Part shown: positions 55,101 to 62,997 of the stretch, piece after piece
Layout: every line of letters begins with the position of its first letter
Numbering within the stretch: position 1 is the first letter of the stretch
DNA from: Streptomyces sp. A 4/2
Lineage (GTDB): Bacteria; Actinomycetota; Actinomycetes; Streptomycetales; Streptomycetaceae
DNA length: 64,000 nucleotides
Reading direction: 5' to 3'
Assembly (NCBI RefSeq): GCF_940670765.1
Contig: NZ_CALNVW010000001.1
Location: 106,265-170,264 of the forward strand
The notes under the pieces: model-generated
Told to the model about the DNA's origin: nothing
Seen by the model: the letters and a program-made list of their open reading frames with translations, nothing else
Database searches by the model: none
Translations under genes and position numbers: made by a program

Positions 55101-55882
55101 GCCCGGACGTCCGTGGCCCCCAGCGGCGCCCGCAGATTCCTCAGGTGCCCCAGGTGCAGCAGCACCAGGAACCGCACCAGCAGGACGGCGGGTACCAGGA
55201 GCCGCAGTACCAGGAGCCGCAGCAGCAGCCGCAGGACCCCGCGTCCACGGCGCAGTTCCCGCGGCCGGAGTTCTCGGACTTCAACGCACCGCGCCCGCCT
55301 GCCCCTTCGGAGGCTCCGGGCGGTCTGCCGAACCGGCGTGACCGCGAGAACGACGGCCCCGCGCCGGGCCTGCCGCGTCCCGCCGTCCCCCACAGCCTGC
55401 CGCAGCAGCCCCAGTACGACGCGCTGCCGCCGGCCGCCGATCCCGGTGACGGCCGTACGCCGCTCTACGACACGCTGGAGACCAACTGGTTCCACGGCGC
55501 GCAGGCCGCGAGGGCCGCCGAGCCGCAGGAACCCTCCGTACCCCAGCAGCCGACGGCGGCTGCCTCTCCGGCACCCCGCCGTGAGCCCGCCGGGCAGGGC
55601 GGACCGAGCACCACCTGGCGCTCGTCTCCCAACGACGAACTCGTACGGCAGGCGGAGCGGGCGAAGAAGCCCGCAGCCGGTGGTGTCACCACATCCGGTC
55701 TGCCCCGACGGGTACCGCGTGCCAATCTGGTCCCCGGCACCGCACAGCAGCAGGCCCACCAGGCCGGTCCGCAGGTTTCGCGTGCGCCAGACGACGTACG
55801 CGGCCGGCTGACCAATCTCCGGCGTGGCATCCAGCAGGGCCGCCAAGCCGGAACCGGCCCCTCTCACCAGCAGGAGCACTAG
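52124..55882 (+). CDS. cvnA1: Conservon sensor ATPase/histidine kinase-like protein CvnA1
   Basis: Membrane sensor of conservon 1. GTG 52124 (MQGRFKRDGS) gives 1252 aa; no upstream start is better. Layout: TM1 about 76-100, extracytoplasmic sensing region to about 388, TM2 about 389-412, HAMP-like segment, then a histidine-kinase-type HATPase domain about 600-704 with LLAELLENATSFSSP, DTGIGLS and MGLFVVGRL, but no recognisable phosphoacceptor His motif. A low-complexity tail of about 540 residues includes three GTPRGQV repeats. The end carries a conserved motif GLPRRVPRANLV...SRAPDDVRGRLTNLRRG (about 1185-1240). CvnB1, C1 and D1 follow. Confidence 0.93.
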   Translation: MQGRFKRDGSAAAEQEPRGGTDRASSPQHAQNPQNHGPASAGAGESRGSASASVPAAPKSKGPVSTGSRIALRNWRISTRLVSLLALPVVAATTLGGLRIDDSLTKMQQLDHMQLLTQMTKQATELAAALQEERDKSAGPLAHGAKADDFNVAEPRKRTDLADKAFLDGTTQFDSTKRDESIESIRGSLRGIATKLTRLKAIRADAYQGNATTTQTVNEYSELIDSLLGLSQDMAQATANPEMIKRTRALAAFSSAKEYASIQRAVISAALPPNKKDHGHLEESDRLFAKSAMQSEEDALKSFKLVYAGNSATLTAPLDTGNPEITAANLYAKHVLENQGGLANQAPRSYKDWYDADSNRITAMKTIEATLLGEMEQKARSLRNDAESEAIMNAALIVLVLGVSLVGAYVVARSMIRSLRRLQDTATKVAGERLPELVKQLSETDPQDVDTSVESVGVHSRDEIGQVAAAFDDVHREAVRLASEQAMLRGNVNAMFTNLSRRSQGLIQRQLSLISELESREADPDQLSSLFKLDHLATRMRRNGENLLVLAGEEPGRRWTRPVPLVDVLRAAASEVEQYERIELAAVPATEVAGRVVNDLVHLLAELLENATSFSSPQTKVRVTGHALPDGRVLVEIHDTGIGLSPEDLAAINERLASPPTVDVSVSRRMGLFVVGRLSLRHGIRIQLRPSDSGGTTALVMLPVDVAQGGKKAPAKPGVPGGQPQMGQKPPSAGSGRVGPGTPRGQVGAGTPRGQVAAGTPRGQVAGNGPRAALPSRDGDRSIHPGGPQQGGAPQQPGPPQGTSAPAPASMNAFGAGAPMPRRMGQGGQDGQGGNGPGRRQPGQQFPQQSGNDAFQPQPGRQQQLPPSGGPRAELPGGNPQPQAAQRPQTPSWGNELPQRGGPDVPRGHEETDAGGPGAQYRQPLRPMRQSNGAPPHGAQPGGFPSQDRQGGSDTFFNERQGPGSTAEFQRPDFDGPPPQSTGQFERSDVFERPDVRGPQRRPQIPQVPQVQQHQEPHQQDGGYQEPQYQEPQQQPQDPASTAQFPRPEFSDFNAPRPPAPSEAPGGLPNRRDRENDGPAPGLPRPAVPHSLPQQPQYDALPPAADPGDGRTPLYDTLETNWFHGAQAARAAEPQEPSVPQQPTAAASPAPRREPAGQGGPSTTWRSSPNDELVRQAERAKKPAAGGVTTSGLPRRVPRANLVPGTAQQQAHQAGPQVSRAPDDVRGRLTNLRRGIQQGRQAGTGPSHQQEH

Positions 55883-56305
55883 TTGAGTCCGATGAGCCAG
55901 GCGGCGCAGAATCTGAACTGGTTGATCACGAACTTCGTGGACAACACCCCTGGGGTGTCCCACACGGTGGTGGTCTCTGCCGACGGACTTCTTCTGGCCA
56001 TGTCCGAAGGCTTTCCGCGTGACCGTGCCGACCAATTGGCGGCAGTGGCCTCCGGGCTGACCTCGCTCACCGCGGGTGCCTCCCGGATCTTCGAAGGCGG
56101 CGACGTCGCCCAGACCGTGGTGGAGATGGAGCGCGGCTTCCTCTTCCTCATGTCGGTCTCGGACGGCTCCTCGCTGGCCGTGCTCTCCCACCCGGACTGC
56201 GACATCGGTCTGGTCGGATACGAGATGGCCCTGCTGGTCGACCGTGCGGGCAGCGTCCTCACCCCGGACCTGCGCGCCGAACTCCAGGGGAGCTTGCTCC
56301 ACTAG
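55883..56305 (+). CDS. cvnB1: Roadblock/LC7-domain protein CvnB1
   Basis: 140-aa roadblock/LC7 protein of the conservon, thought to interact with CvnA and with the GTPase CvnD. Start is TTG 55883 (M-SPMSQAAQNLNWL), since AGGAG lies six bases before it; ATG 55892 is too far from that site. It begins one base after cvnA1. By eye it differs from CvnB2 at about eight positions. Confidence 0.93.
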   Translation: MSPMSQAAQNLNWLITNFVDNTPGVSHTVVVSADGLLLAMSEGFPRDRADQLAAVASGLTSLTAGASRIFEGGDVAQTVVEMERGFLFLMSVSDGSSLAVLSHPDCDIGLVGYEMALLVDRAGSVLTPDLRAELQGSLLH

Positions 56306-56425
56306 ACAGCGTCACCCACAGGTTTTGCCCGTACCTTCCTCACCTACCGTCCGGCCGTATCCCGACCCCCCCACCGGCCCAAACAGACGGCACTCCGACT
56401 CACCGCTGTCACGCCCGGAGGATCC

Positions 56426-56833
56426 ATGACCCCGCCCCCCGCCTCGCACGATCCGTACGGCGCCCTGCACGACGCGTCGTACGACAGTGAGGGCAACCAG
56501 CCGCTGGTACGTCCGTACGCCATGACCGGCGGCCGGACCCGGCCGCGCTACCAGCTCGCCATCGAGGCGCTGGTCAGCACCACGGCCGACCCGGTGCATC
56601 TCGCGGGCCTGCTCCCCGAGCACCAGCGGATCTGCCACCTGTGCCGCGAGGTCAAGTCGGTGGCCGAGGTCTCGGCGCTGCTCTCGATGCCGCTGGGCGT
56701 CGCCCGGATCCTCGTGGCCGACCTGGCGGAGGCCGGCATGGTGGCCATCCACCAGCCGGGCAACGGCGAGGCCGGCGGTACCCCGGACGTCACACTGCTC
56801 GAAAGGGTGCTCAGTGGACTTCGCAAGCTCTAG
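56426..56833 (+). CDS. cvnC1: DUF742 protein CvnC1
   Basis: 135-aa DUF742 conservon protein, a winged-helix-like fold. Conserved core VRPYAMTGGRTRPRYQLAIEAL and the HTH-like VAEVSALLSMPLGVARILVADLAEAG. Its last 20 bases overlap cvnD1. CvnC proteins in S. coelicolor interact with the other conservon components. There is a gap of 120 bases after cvnB1. Confidence 0.92.
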   Translation: MTPPPASHDPYGALHDASYDSEGNQPLVRPYAMTGGRTRPRYQLAIEALVSTTADPVHLAGLLPEHQRICHLCREVKSVAEVSALLSMPLGVARILVADLAEAGMVAIHQPGNGEAGGTPDVTLLERVLSGLRKL

Positions 56834-57395
56834 CGGCGGAGCGGCTCGATCGACCACCTCCGCGAAGATCGTGGTGGCGGGGGGCTTCGGCGTCGGCAAG
56901 ACCACCTTCGTCGGCGCCGTCTCGGAGATCAACCCGCTGCGTACCGAGGCCGTCATGACGTCCGCTTCCGCGGGCATCGACGACCTCACGCACACCGGGG
57001 ACAAGACGACGACCACCGTCGCCATGGACTTCGGACGCATCACCCTCGACCAGGACCTGATCCTGTACCTGTTCGGCACCCCCGGGCAGGACCGCTTCTG
57101 GTTCATGTGGGACGACCTGGTGCGCGGCGCGATCGGCGCCATCGTGCTGGTCGACACCCGCAGGCTGTCCGACTGCTTCCCGGCGGTCGACTACTTCGAG
57201 AACTCGGGGCTGCCGTTCGTCATCGCCCTCAACGGCTTCGACGGACACCAGCCGTACACCCCCGACGAGGTGCGCGAGGCCCTGCAGATCGGCCCCGACA
57301 CCCCGATCCTCACCACGGACGCGCGACACCGCGCAGATGCAAAGAGCGGACTCATCACCCTCGTCGAGCACGCACTCATGGCACGTCTCAAGTAG
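56814..57395 (+). CDS. cvnD1: Ras-like GTPase CvnD1
   Basis: 193-aa small GTPase of the conservon type. P-loop GGFGVGKTT at 23-31, G3-like GTPGQDRF at 88-95 and G4-like ALNGFDG at 138-144 in place of the classic NKxD. GTG start overlapping cvnC1. It differs from CvnD2 at only five residues by eye (I110V, L112M, S119A, G179A, K193R in that order). Confidence 0.95.
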   Translation: MDFASSSGGAARSTTSAKIVVAGGFGVGKTTFVGAVSEINPLRTEAVMTSASAGIDDLTHTGDKTTTTVAMDFGRITLDQDLILYLFGTPGQDRFWFMWDDLVRGAIGAIVLVDTRRLSDCFPAVDYFENSGLPFVIALNGFDGHQPYTPDEVREALQIGPDTPILTTDARHRADAKSGLITLVEHALMARLK

Positions 57396-57731
57396 TCGTC
57401 CCCATACGGCAGTTGCCGTAGGTGTTCTGGGGCGGGCTGCGTCCTTTGACACGATCCGCCCCCATGTTCATAACGTTTCGACAGAGAATTCATCGACTGC
57501 GGACACCCGTTGCACTCGATCGGTGTCGCTGTGCTCATATCGGTCCCTGCTTTTGGCTGGGCTCGCTCTGTATGACCGTTTTATCTGAGGCGTACGCCAC
57601 TCGGTGCGGCTGGTTCCAGCTGTTTGGAGCCATGCCGCCCGACGTGCTGGAATTCGACGAACTCCCGAGTAGTACGGCTCTGAACGAAAACGGCACACCG
57701 TAGGTGCCGACGCCGAGAGGTTGTTGGTCGA
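57396..57731. other. 336-base region between the two conservons
   Basis: Holds the conservon 2 promoter; AT-rich patches with TATGAC and TTATCT hexamers occur at about 57565-57590. A short frame at 57632-57703 resembles that before cvn1. There is no clear terminator after cvnD1, so read-through is possible. Confidence 0.4.
57632..57703 (+). CDS. Putative leader peptide upstream of cvn2
   Basis: 23-codon frame MPPDVLEFDELPSSTALNENGTP ending in TAG 28 bases before cvnA2. ATG 57632 has GGAG close upstream; the GTG at 57644 would begin the region shared with the cvn1 leader. Resemblance to the cvn1 leader is confined to VLEF-x-x-LP-x-S. Confidence 0.35.
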   Translation: MPPDVLEFDELPSSTALNENGTP

Positions 57732-60700
57732 GTGAGGCGAAGCAGGAACAGCTCCGCGGCGGAACAGACGCGGGGGAACTTCACCCCGCCGTCGCGGTCG
57801 GCTGCGTCTTCCGCCGGAAGGACCGGGGCTGCCACCCCCTCGGGGGACGGTGACCTCGGCAGCAGCGGGAGCAGACTGTCGCCTCGCAACTGGCGTGTGC
57901 CCACCAAGCTCAACGCGATCCTCCTCATCCCGGTCGTCGTCGGCCTGGTCATGGGCGGATTCCAGGTCAAGGACTCGATCACCACCTGGAACCAGGCGCA
58001 GGACGCCGAGCAGGTCGCTCTCGTCGTACGGGCCGCCTCCGCGTACAGCGAGGCGCTGCTGGCCGAGCGCGACATCAGCGCCGAGCCGCTGCTGTCCAAC
58101 CACCGCGACGGCAACGCGCTCGTCGCCGAGGCGTACCGGCGCACCGACGACGCCGCGAAGTCCTTCGACACCGCGGTGAAGAACCTGCCCCGGAAGAAGG
58201 GCCTCCAGCGCCGTCTGCAGCTCTTCCGGGTCGAGGAACCCACCCTCCCCACGCTGCGCAAGACCGCCTACATCCAGGCGATGGACCCGGTGAGGACCGA
58301 AGAGGGCTACGTCAAGGTCCAGCACTCGCTGATGGAGTTCTCCAACGAACTCGGCCTCGGCACCGGCAACATCACCAGCTACGGGCGTACGGTCTACGCG
58401 ATCCAGCTGGCCCAGGCCGCAGAATCGCTTCAGCGGGCCATCGGCACCCATCTGCTGGTGCGGCCCAGCAAGGATCCCGCGACCTTCCAGGCACAGGTCG
58501 TCGCCTTCAACTCGTACAACTACCTGGAGCAGATCGCCCTCCAGGAGTACCTCTCCGGCGGCACCCAGGCCGACGCCGACAACCTGAAGTCGGAGATGGC
58601 GGCGCAGGCCGCCTCGGGCAGGACCCGAATCGACCAGGACAGGCAGGCGGCCAAGGACGCGAAGAAGTCCTATGTGACGCCGCCGTCCAAGGGCGGTTCG
58701 GTGTTCGACGGCATCGCGGCGGAGATCGGCAAGGGCCAGAGCCCCGCCGCGCTGCGGGCCAAGGGCATCACGGCCGAATCCTGGAGCACGGCGGCCGGGG
58801 TGAAGTTCAACGGCTACAGCGCCCTGGAGAAGCACCTGGTCGACAACGCGGTCGGGGACGCGGCGAAGATCTCGCACGACGCGAAGAAGGACGCCGTCAC
58901 CAACGGCGCCGTCGTCCTGGTCGCCCTCCTCGCGGCCTTCGTGCTGGCCGGGATGATGGCCCGCCAGATGAGCCACGCGATGCGACGGCTGCGCACGGCC
59001 GCCTTCGGGATAGCCGAGCAGCGGCTGCCGACGCTGGTCGACCAGCTCTCGCGTACCGATCCGGGCCGGGTGGACACCCGCGTACAGCCCATCCCGATCA
59101 ACACCCAGGACGAGATCGGCGAGGTCGCCCGCGCCTTCGACCAGGTCCACCGTGAGGCGGTCCGGCTCGCGTCCGAGCAGGCCATGCTCCGGGGCAACGT
59201 CAACGCGATCTTCACCAACCTCTCGCGCCGCAACCAGTCGCTCATCGAGGGCCAGCTGACGCTGATCACCGCGCTGGAGAACCGCGAGGCCGAGCCGGAG
59301 CAGTTGGAGAGCCTCTTCAAGCTGGACCACCTGGCGACCCGGATGCGCCGCAACGGTGAGAACCTGCTGGTCCTCGCGGGTGAGGAGCCCGGCCGCCGGT
59401 GGAACCAGCCGGTGCCGCTCGTCGATGTGCTGCGGGCCGCGTCGTCGGAGGTCGAGTCGTACGAGCGCATCGAGCTGACCGGAGTCACCGAGACCGAGAT
59501 CCACGGCCAGGCCGTCACCGACCTCGTGCATCTGCTCGCCGAGCTGCTGGAGAACGCGACCACGTTCTCCTCGCCGCAGACCAAGGTGCGGGTCACCGCG
59601 ACCCGGCTGCCGGACGGCCGGGTGATGATCGAGATCCATGACAAGGGCATCGGCCTCACCGCCGAGGACTTCGCGGACATCAACCACAAGCTGGCCAACC
59701 CGCCGACGGTGGACGCGGCGATCTCGCAGCGCATGGGGCTCTTCGTGGTGGGCCGCCTCGCCGACCGGCACGGGGTACGGGTCCAGCTGCGCCCCTCGGG
59801 CGAGCAGGCGGGCACCACTTCGCTGGTCATGCTCCCCGACGCCATCACCCACGGGGGCGGCGGCGAGCCGCTGCCCGCGGACGACTTCGACGTCTCCTCG
59901 ATCATTCCCGAGCAGCAGTCCCGGGAACAGCTGTCCTTCGAGACCGCTCCGTCGCCGACGGCGGCCGAACTCGGCTTCGACGACACCCGGTACGGCGACG
60001 GCGAGCCCCTTCAGCCGCTGCCCGTCGCACCGCCGCGCGGGCGGCCCGCGCTGGACGGACCGTCCTCCGGCGGCGGACGGCCGCTCTTCCGCGACGAGGC
60101 GCCTGCTCAGGCCGGTTACGGGCAGGACGAGTTCGGCCGGCAGCAGTACCAGCAGCCGCAGCACGAGGACTACGCGCAGTACGTACAGCAGCCGGCGCAG
60201 CCGCAGCAGGAGTCGTACGGACAGAACGGCTACCCGGGCTCCGCCGGCTACCCCGGAACTGACTATGCGGAACCGGTTCCGACGGACTCCGGACACCTCG
60301 CCCCGGCGGCTCAGCAGGCTTCGTACGACAGCCCGTTCGACCCCCAGGCACATCAGGACGACTGGGCTGGTCAGGCCACGTACCAGGACGGTTTTCGGAC
60401 GGCTTACCAGCCGGAAGCGGAATCTGCTCCGGTCGCTCCCGCGAGCGCTTCCGAGCGCGTAGGCTTCCCCCGTCCGGGACCGTCTCCGAGCACCTCCCAC
60501 GAACTGACCGACGCAGGGCTTCCCCGCCGCGGAGGTCAGCCGCAGCCGCCGAAGCCGGACCCCGAACAGCAGAGTGGGGACGGGGAACGCAGCGGACCCG
60601 AGGACTGGCAGTCGTCGAACGACGAGCGCTGGCAGCGGGCGGAGAAGCTGCGCGAGCCGAAGGCAGGCGGGGTCACCCCCTCCGGCCTCCCCGTGCGGGT

Positions 60701-60908
60701 GCCCAAGGCCAACTTGGTCGAGGGCAAGGCTGAACAGACCCCGCAGGGCGGCCCCCAGGTCTCCCGCGCGCCCGAAGACGTCCGGGGCAGGTTGAGCAAC
60801 CTGCGCCGTGGCGTCCTGCGGGGACGCAATGAAGGTAGTGACACGAACGGTCAGGCCACCGGGATTCACCACAGTGGTCCTGACAGCACCTACAACCAGG
60901 AGCGTTAG
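57732..60908 (+). CDS. cvnA2: Conservon sensor CvnA2 with NIT-type sensing domain
   Basis: 1058 aa, GTG start. Layout: TM1 about 58-78 (NAILLIPVVVGLVMGG), a nitrate/nitrite-sensing-type (NIT) helical extracytoplasmic region to about 388, TM2 about 391-413, HAMP-like segment, and HATPase about 596-703 with LLAELLENATTFSSP, DKGIGLT and MGLFVVGRL. The tail (about 720-1058) is rich in Gln, Pro and Tyr and ends with GGVTPSGLPVRVPKANL and SRAPEDVRGRLSNLRRG. The sensor half differs from CvnA1; the ATPase and final motif are close. NIT assignment is by overall pattern. Confidence 0.92.
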   Translation: MRRSRNSSAAEQTRGNFTPPSRSAASSAGRTGAATPSGDGDLGSSGSRLSPRNWRVPTKLNAILLIPVVVGLVMGGFQVKDSITTWNQAQDAEQVALVVRAASAYSEALLAERDISAEPLLSNHRDGNALVAEAYRRTDDAAKSFDTAVKNLPRKKGLQRRLQLFRVEEPTLPTLRKTAYIQAMDPVRTEEGYVKVQHSLMEFSNELGLGTGNITSYGRTVYAIQLAQAAESLQRAIGTHLLVRPSKDPATFQAQVVAFNSYNYLEQIALQEYLSGGTQADADNLKSEMAAQAASGRTRIDQDRQAAKDAKKSYVTPPSKGGSVFDGIAAEIGKGQSPAALRAKGITAESWSTAAGVKFNGYSALEKHLVDNAVGDAAKISHDAKKDAVTNGAVVLVALLAAFVLAGMMARQMSHAMRRLRTAAFGIAEQRLPTLVDQLSRTDPGRVDTRVQPIPINTQDEIGEVARAFDQVHREAVRLASEQAMLRGNVNAIFTNLSRRNQSLIEGQLTLITALENREAEPEQLESLFKLDHLATRMRRNGENLLVLAGEEPGRRWNQPVPLVDVLRAASSEVESYERIELTGVTETEIHGQAVTDLVHLLAELLENATTFSSPQTKVRVTATRLPDGRVMIEIHDKGIGLTAEDFADINHKLANPPTVDAAISQRMGLFVVGRLADRHGVRVQLRPSGEQAGTTSLVMLPDAITHGGGGEPLPADDFDVSSIIPEQQSREQLSFETAPSPTAAELGFDDTRYGDGEPLQPLPVAPPRGRPALDGPSSGGGRPLFRDEAPAQAGYGQDEFGRQQYQQPQHEDYAQYVQQPAQPQQESYGQNGYPGSAGYPGTDYAEPVPTDSGHLAPAAQQASYDSPFDPQAHQDDWAGQATYQDGFRTAYQPEAESAPVAPASASERVGFPRPGPSPSTSHELTDAGLPRRGGQPQPPKPDPEQQSGDGERSGPEDWQSSNDERWQRAEKLREPKAGGVTPSGLPVRVPKANLVEGKAEQTPQGGPQVSRAPEDVRGRLSNLRRGVLRGRNEGSDTNGQATGIHHSGPDSTYNQER

Positions 60909-60909
60909 T

Positions 60910-61332
60910 GTGAGCCCGATGAGCCAGGCGGCGCAGAACCTGAACTGGTTGATCACCAACTTCGTGGACAACACCCCCGGGGTGTCCCACACCGTGGTGG
61001 TCTCCGCCGACGGACTCCTTCTGGCGATGTCCGAAGGCTTTCCGCGTGACCGCGCCGACCAGTTGGCGGCAGTCGCTTCCGGGTTGACCTCGCTCACCGC
61101 GGGGGCGTCCCGGATCTTCGAGGGCGGTCATGTCAACCAGACCGTCGTGGAGATGGAGCGCGGCTTCCTCTTCATCATGTCCGTCTCCGACGGTTCCTCG
61201 CTGGCCGTACTCGCCCATCCCGAGGCCGACATCGGTCTGGTGGGGTACGAGATGGCCCTGCTGGTGGACCGTGCGGGCAACGTGCTCACCCCGGACCTCC
61301 GTGCGGAATTGCAGGGCAGCCTTCTCAACTAG
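60910..61332 (+). CDS. cvnB2: Roadblock/LC7-domain protein CvnB2
   Basis: 140 aa. GTG 60910 begins M-SPMSQAAQNLNWL and has AGGAG seven bases upstream; it follows the cvnA2 stop by one base. Sequence nearly matches CvnB1, with changes such as GGHVNQ for GGDVAQ and AHPEAD for SHPDCD. Confidence 0.93.
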   Translation: MSPMSQAAQNLNWLITNFVDNTPGVSHTVVVSADGLLLAMSEGFPRDRADQLAAVASGLTSLTAGASRIFEGGHVNQTVVEMERGFLFIMSVSDGSSLAVLAHPEADIGLVGYEMALLVDRAGNVLTPDLRAELQGSLLN

Positions 61333-61421
61333 CAAACAGACAGTGCGTTTCTGGCCACCGCGCCTTATGGTGCGGTGGCGCGGCTCCACAGGAACAGCGA
61401 CCGGCAGTCGGAGGAGGAAAC

Positions 61422-61973
61422 GTGTCAACACCACCAGGCGATCACCCCTACTACGGCGGGCAGCAGTCTCCGGGCGAGTTCGACCGGAACCGTTTCGATT
61501 TTCCCTCCACGCCCGGCAGACACGGTCGCCCCTCCGGTGAGCCGCAGCCGCCTTCTCCGTACGACCAGCCGCCCCGTATCCAGCCGGTGCAGCCGCACTG
61601 GGCCCCTGAGCCGGATCCGGCTCCCGCGGCCCACAATCCTTTGGTACGCCCGTACGCCATGACCGGCGGCCGGACCCGGCCGCGCTACCAGCTCGCCATC
61701 GAGGCACTGGTCAGCACCACGGCAGAACCTTCGCAGTTGCACGGGCAGTTGCCCGAGCACCAGCGGATCTGCCGACTCTGCGTCGAGATCAAGTCCGTTG
61801 CCGAGATCTCGGCGCTGCTCACGATTCCCCTCGGCGTCGCCCGCATCCTCGTCGCCGATCTGGCCGAGGCCGGGCTCGTCGCGATTCATCAGCCCGGCGG
61901 CGACGATGCCGTCGGCGGCCAGCCAGATGTGACACTGCTCGAAAGGGTGCTCAGTGGACTTCGCAAGCTCTAG
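61422..61973 (+). CDS. cvnC2: DUF742 protein CvnC2
   Basis: 183 aa, GTG start. Residues 1-70 are a Pro/Gln-rich extension absent from CvnC1. Residues about 72-183 hold the conserved DUF742 core. It shares the final SGLRKL with CvnC1 and overlaps cvnD2 by 20 bases. Confidence 0.92.
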   Translation: MSTPPGDHPYYGGQQSPGEFDRNRFDFPSTPGRHGRPSGEPQPPSPYDQPPRIQPVQPHWAPEPDPAPAAHNPLVRPYAMTGGRTRPRYQLAIEALVSTTAEPSQLHGQLPEHQRICRLCVEIKSVAEISALLTIPLGVARILVADLAEAGLVAIHQPGGDDAVGGQPDVTLLERVLSGLRKL

Positions 61974-62535
61974 CGGCGGTGCAGCCCGCTCCACTACCTC
62001 CGCGAAGATCGTGGTGGCAGGGGGCTTCGGCGTGGGCAAAACCACGTTCGTAGGCGCCGTCTCGGAGATCAACCCGCTGCGTACCGAGGCCGTCATGACG
62101 TCTGCTTCGGCAGGCATCGACGACCTCACGCACACCGGGGACAAGACCACCACGACGGTGGCCATGGACTTCGGACGCATCACCTTGGACCAGGATCTGA
62201 TCCTGTACCTGTTCGGCACCCCCGGGCAGGACCGTTTCTGGTTCATGTGGGACGACCTGGTGCGCGGCGCGATCGGCGCCGTGGTCATGGTCGACACCCG
62301 CCGCCTCGCCGACTGCTTCCCGGCGGTGGACTACTTCGAGAACTCGGGGCTGCCGTTCGTCATCGCCCTCAACGGCTTCGACGGACACCAGCCGTACACC
62401 CCCGACGAGGTCCGCGAGGCGCTCCAGATCGGGCCGGACACCCCGATCCTCACCACGGACGCGCGACACCGCGCGGACGCGAAGAGCGCGCTGATCACGC
62501 TGGTGGAGCACGCGCTGATGGCCCGCCTGCGGTAG
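61954..62535 (+). CDS. cvnD2: Ras-like GTPase CvnD2
   Basis: 193-aa paralogue of CvnD1 with identical G1, G3 and G4 motifs. Near-identity to CvnD1 over the whole length, with third-base differences scattered, suggests either strong constraint or recent gene conversion after duplication. Last gene before a strong terminator. Confidence 0.95.
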   Translation: MDFASSSGGAARSTTSAKIVVAGGFGVGKTTFVGAVSEINPLRTEAVMTSASAGIDDLTHTGDKTTTTVAMDFGRITLDQDLILYLFGTPGQDRFWFMWDDLVRGAIGAVVMVDTRRLADCFPAVDYFENSGLPFVIALNGFDGHQPYTPDEVREALQIGPDTPILTTDARHRADAKSALITLVEHALMARLR

Positions 62536-62555
62536 CTCCGCGGCCGGTACGCGAC

Positions 62556-62589
62556 GAAGGCCCGCGCCCCTTCGGGGGTGCGGGCCTTC
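62556..62589 (+). terminator. Terminator of conservon 2
   Basis: 10-bp stem 62556-62565 with 62580-62589, plus an inner CCCC-TTCG-GGGG hairpin. Confidence 0.9.
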
Positions 62590-62709
62590 TGCTGCCTGCG
62601 GGGCTCCCGCCCCACCGCCCCGGCTCCTTCAATTGCCGGAGGGGCTCCAAGGGTGTCCTTGATCGCCGGACGGGCTTGGTTCGTCCCGGCGGACCGGGGA
62701 CACAAGAAA

Positions 62710-62749
62710 CGGGCCCCCGCCGCTCCCCGGAGGGAGCAGCGAGGGCCCG
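62710..62749 (-). terminator. Terminator after accE
   Basis: Two stacked stems, 62710-62716 with 62743-62749 and 62722-62727 with 62732-62737, just past the accE stop on the minus strand. The 120 bases between this and the cvn2 terminator show nothing else. Confidence 0.65.
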
Positions 62750-62761
62750 GAAGCCAGGGGC

Positions 62762-62968
62762 TCAGCCCTGCCAGGAGTGCGGCGCGCGGAATCCCGGCGT
62801 GCGCTCCAGGCGGCGCCAGCCGGCCGTGGAGCGGCTCACGTGGGCCGGGGCCGCGGGCTGCGTACCGGCGCGGGCCAGCAGGATCGCGGTGATCGCGGCC
62901 AGCTCCTCCGGCTCCGCGTGCCCCTTCTCGACCCGGAGCAGCGATGCGGCGGCGGTGGGAGTACTCAA
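62762..62968 (-). CDS. accE: Acyl-CoA carboxylase epsilon subunit
   Basis: 68-aa small subunit that stimulates actinomycete acetyl/propionyl-CoA carboxylases. Pattern LLRVEKGHAEPEELAAITAILLARA at residues 10-34 and the C-terminal GW-RRLER-F-A-HSWQG are typical. It lies 29 bases downstream of the beta subunit gene, the standard pair. Confidence 0.93.
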   Translation of the reverse strand: MSTPTAAASLLRVEKGHAEPEELAAITAILLARAGTQPAAPAHVSRSTAGWRRLERTPGFRAPHSWQG

Positions 62969-62997
62969 GGTGTGTCTCCTCTGCTGAGGCGTGCGGG

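Noticed and set aside
52325..56302. A very long open frame (about 1325 codons) on the minus strand across cvnA1 and cvnB1.
   Set aside because: Antisense shadow of a high-GC coding region; no start signal, no recognisable domain, and the plus-strand conservon genes explain the bias.
57468..61097. A minus-strand frame of about 1200 codons across cvnA2.
   Set aside because: Same shadow effect; it runs opposite to clearly conserved genes.
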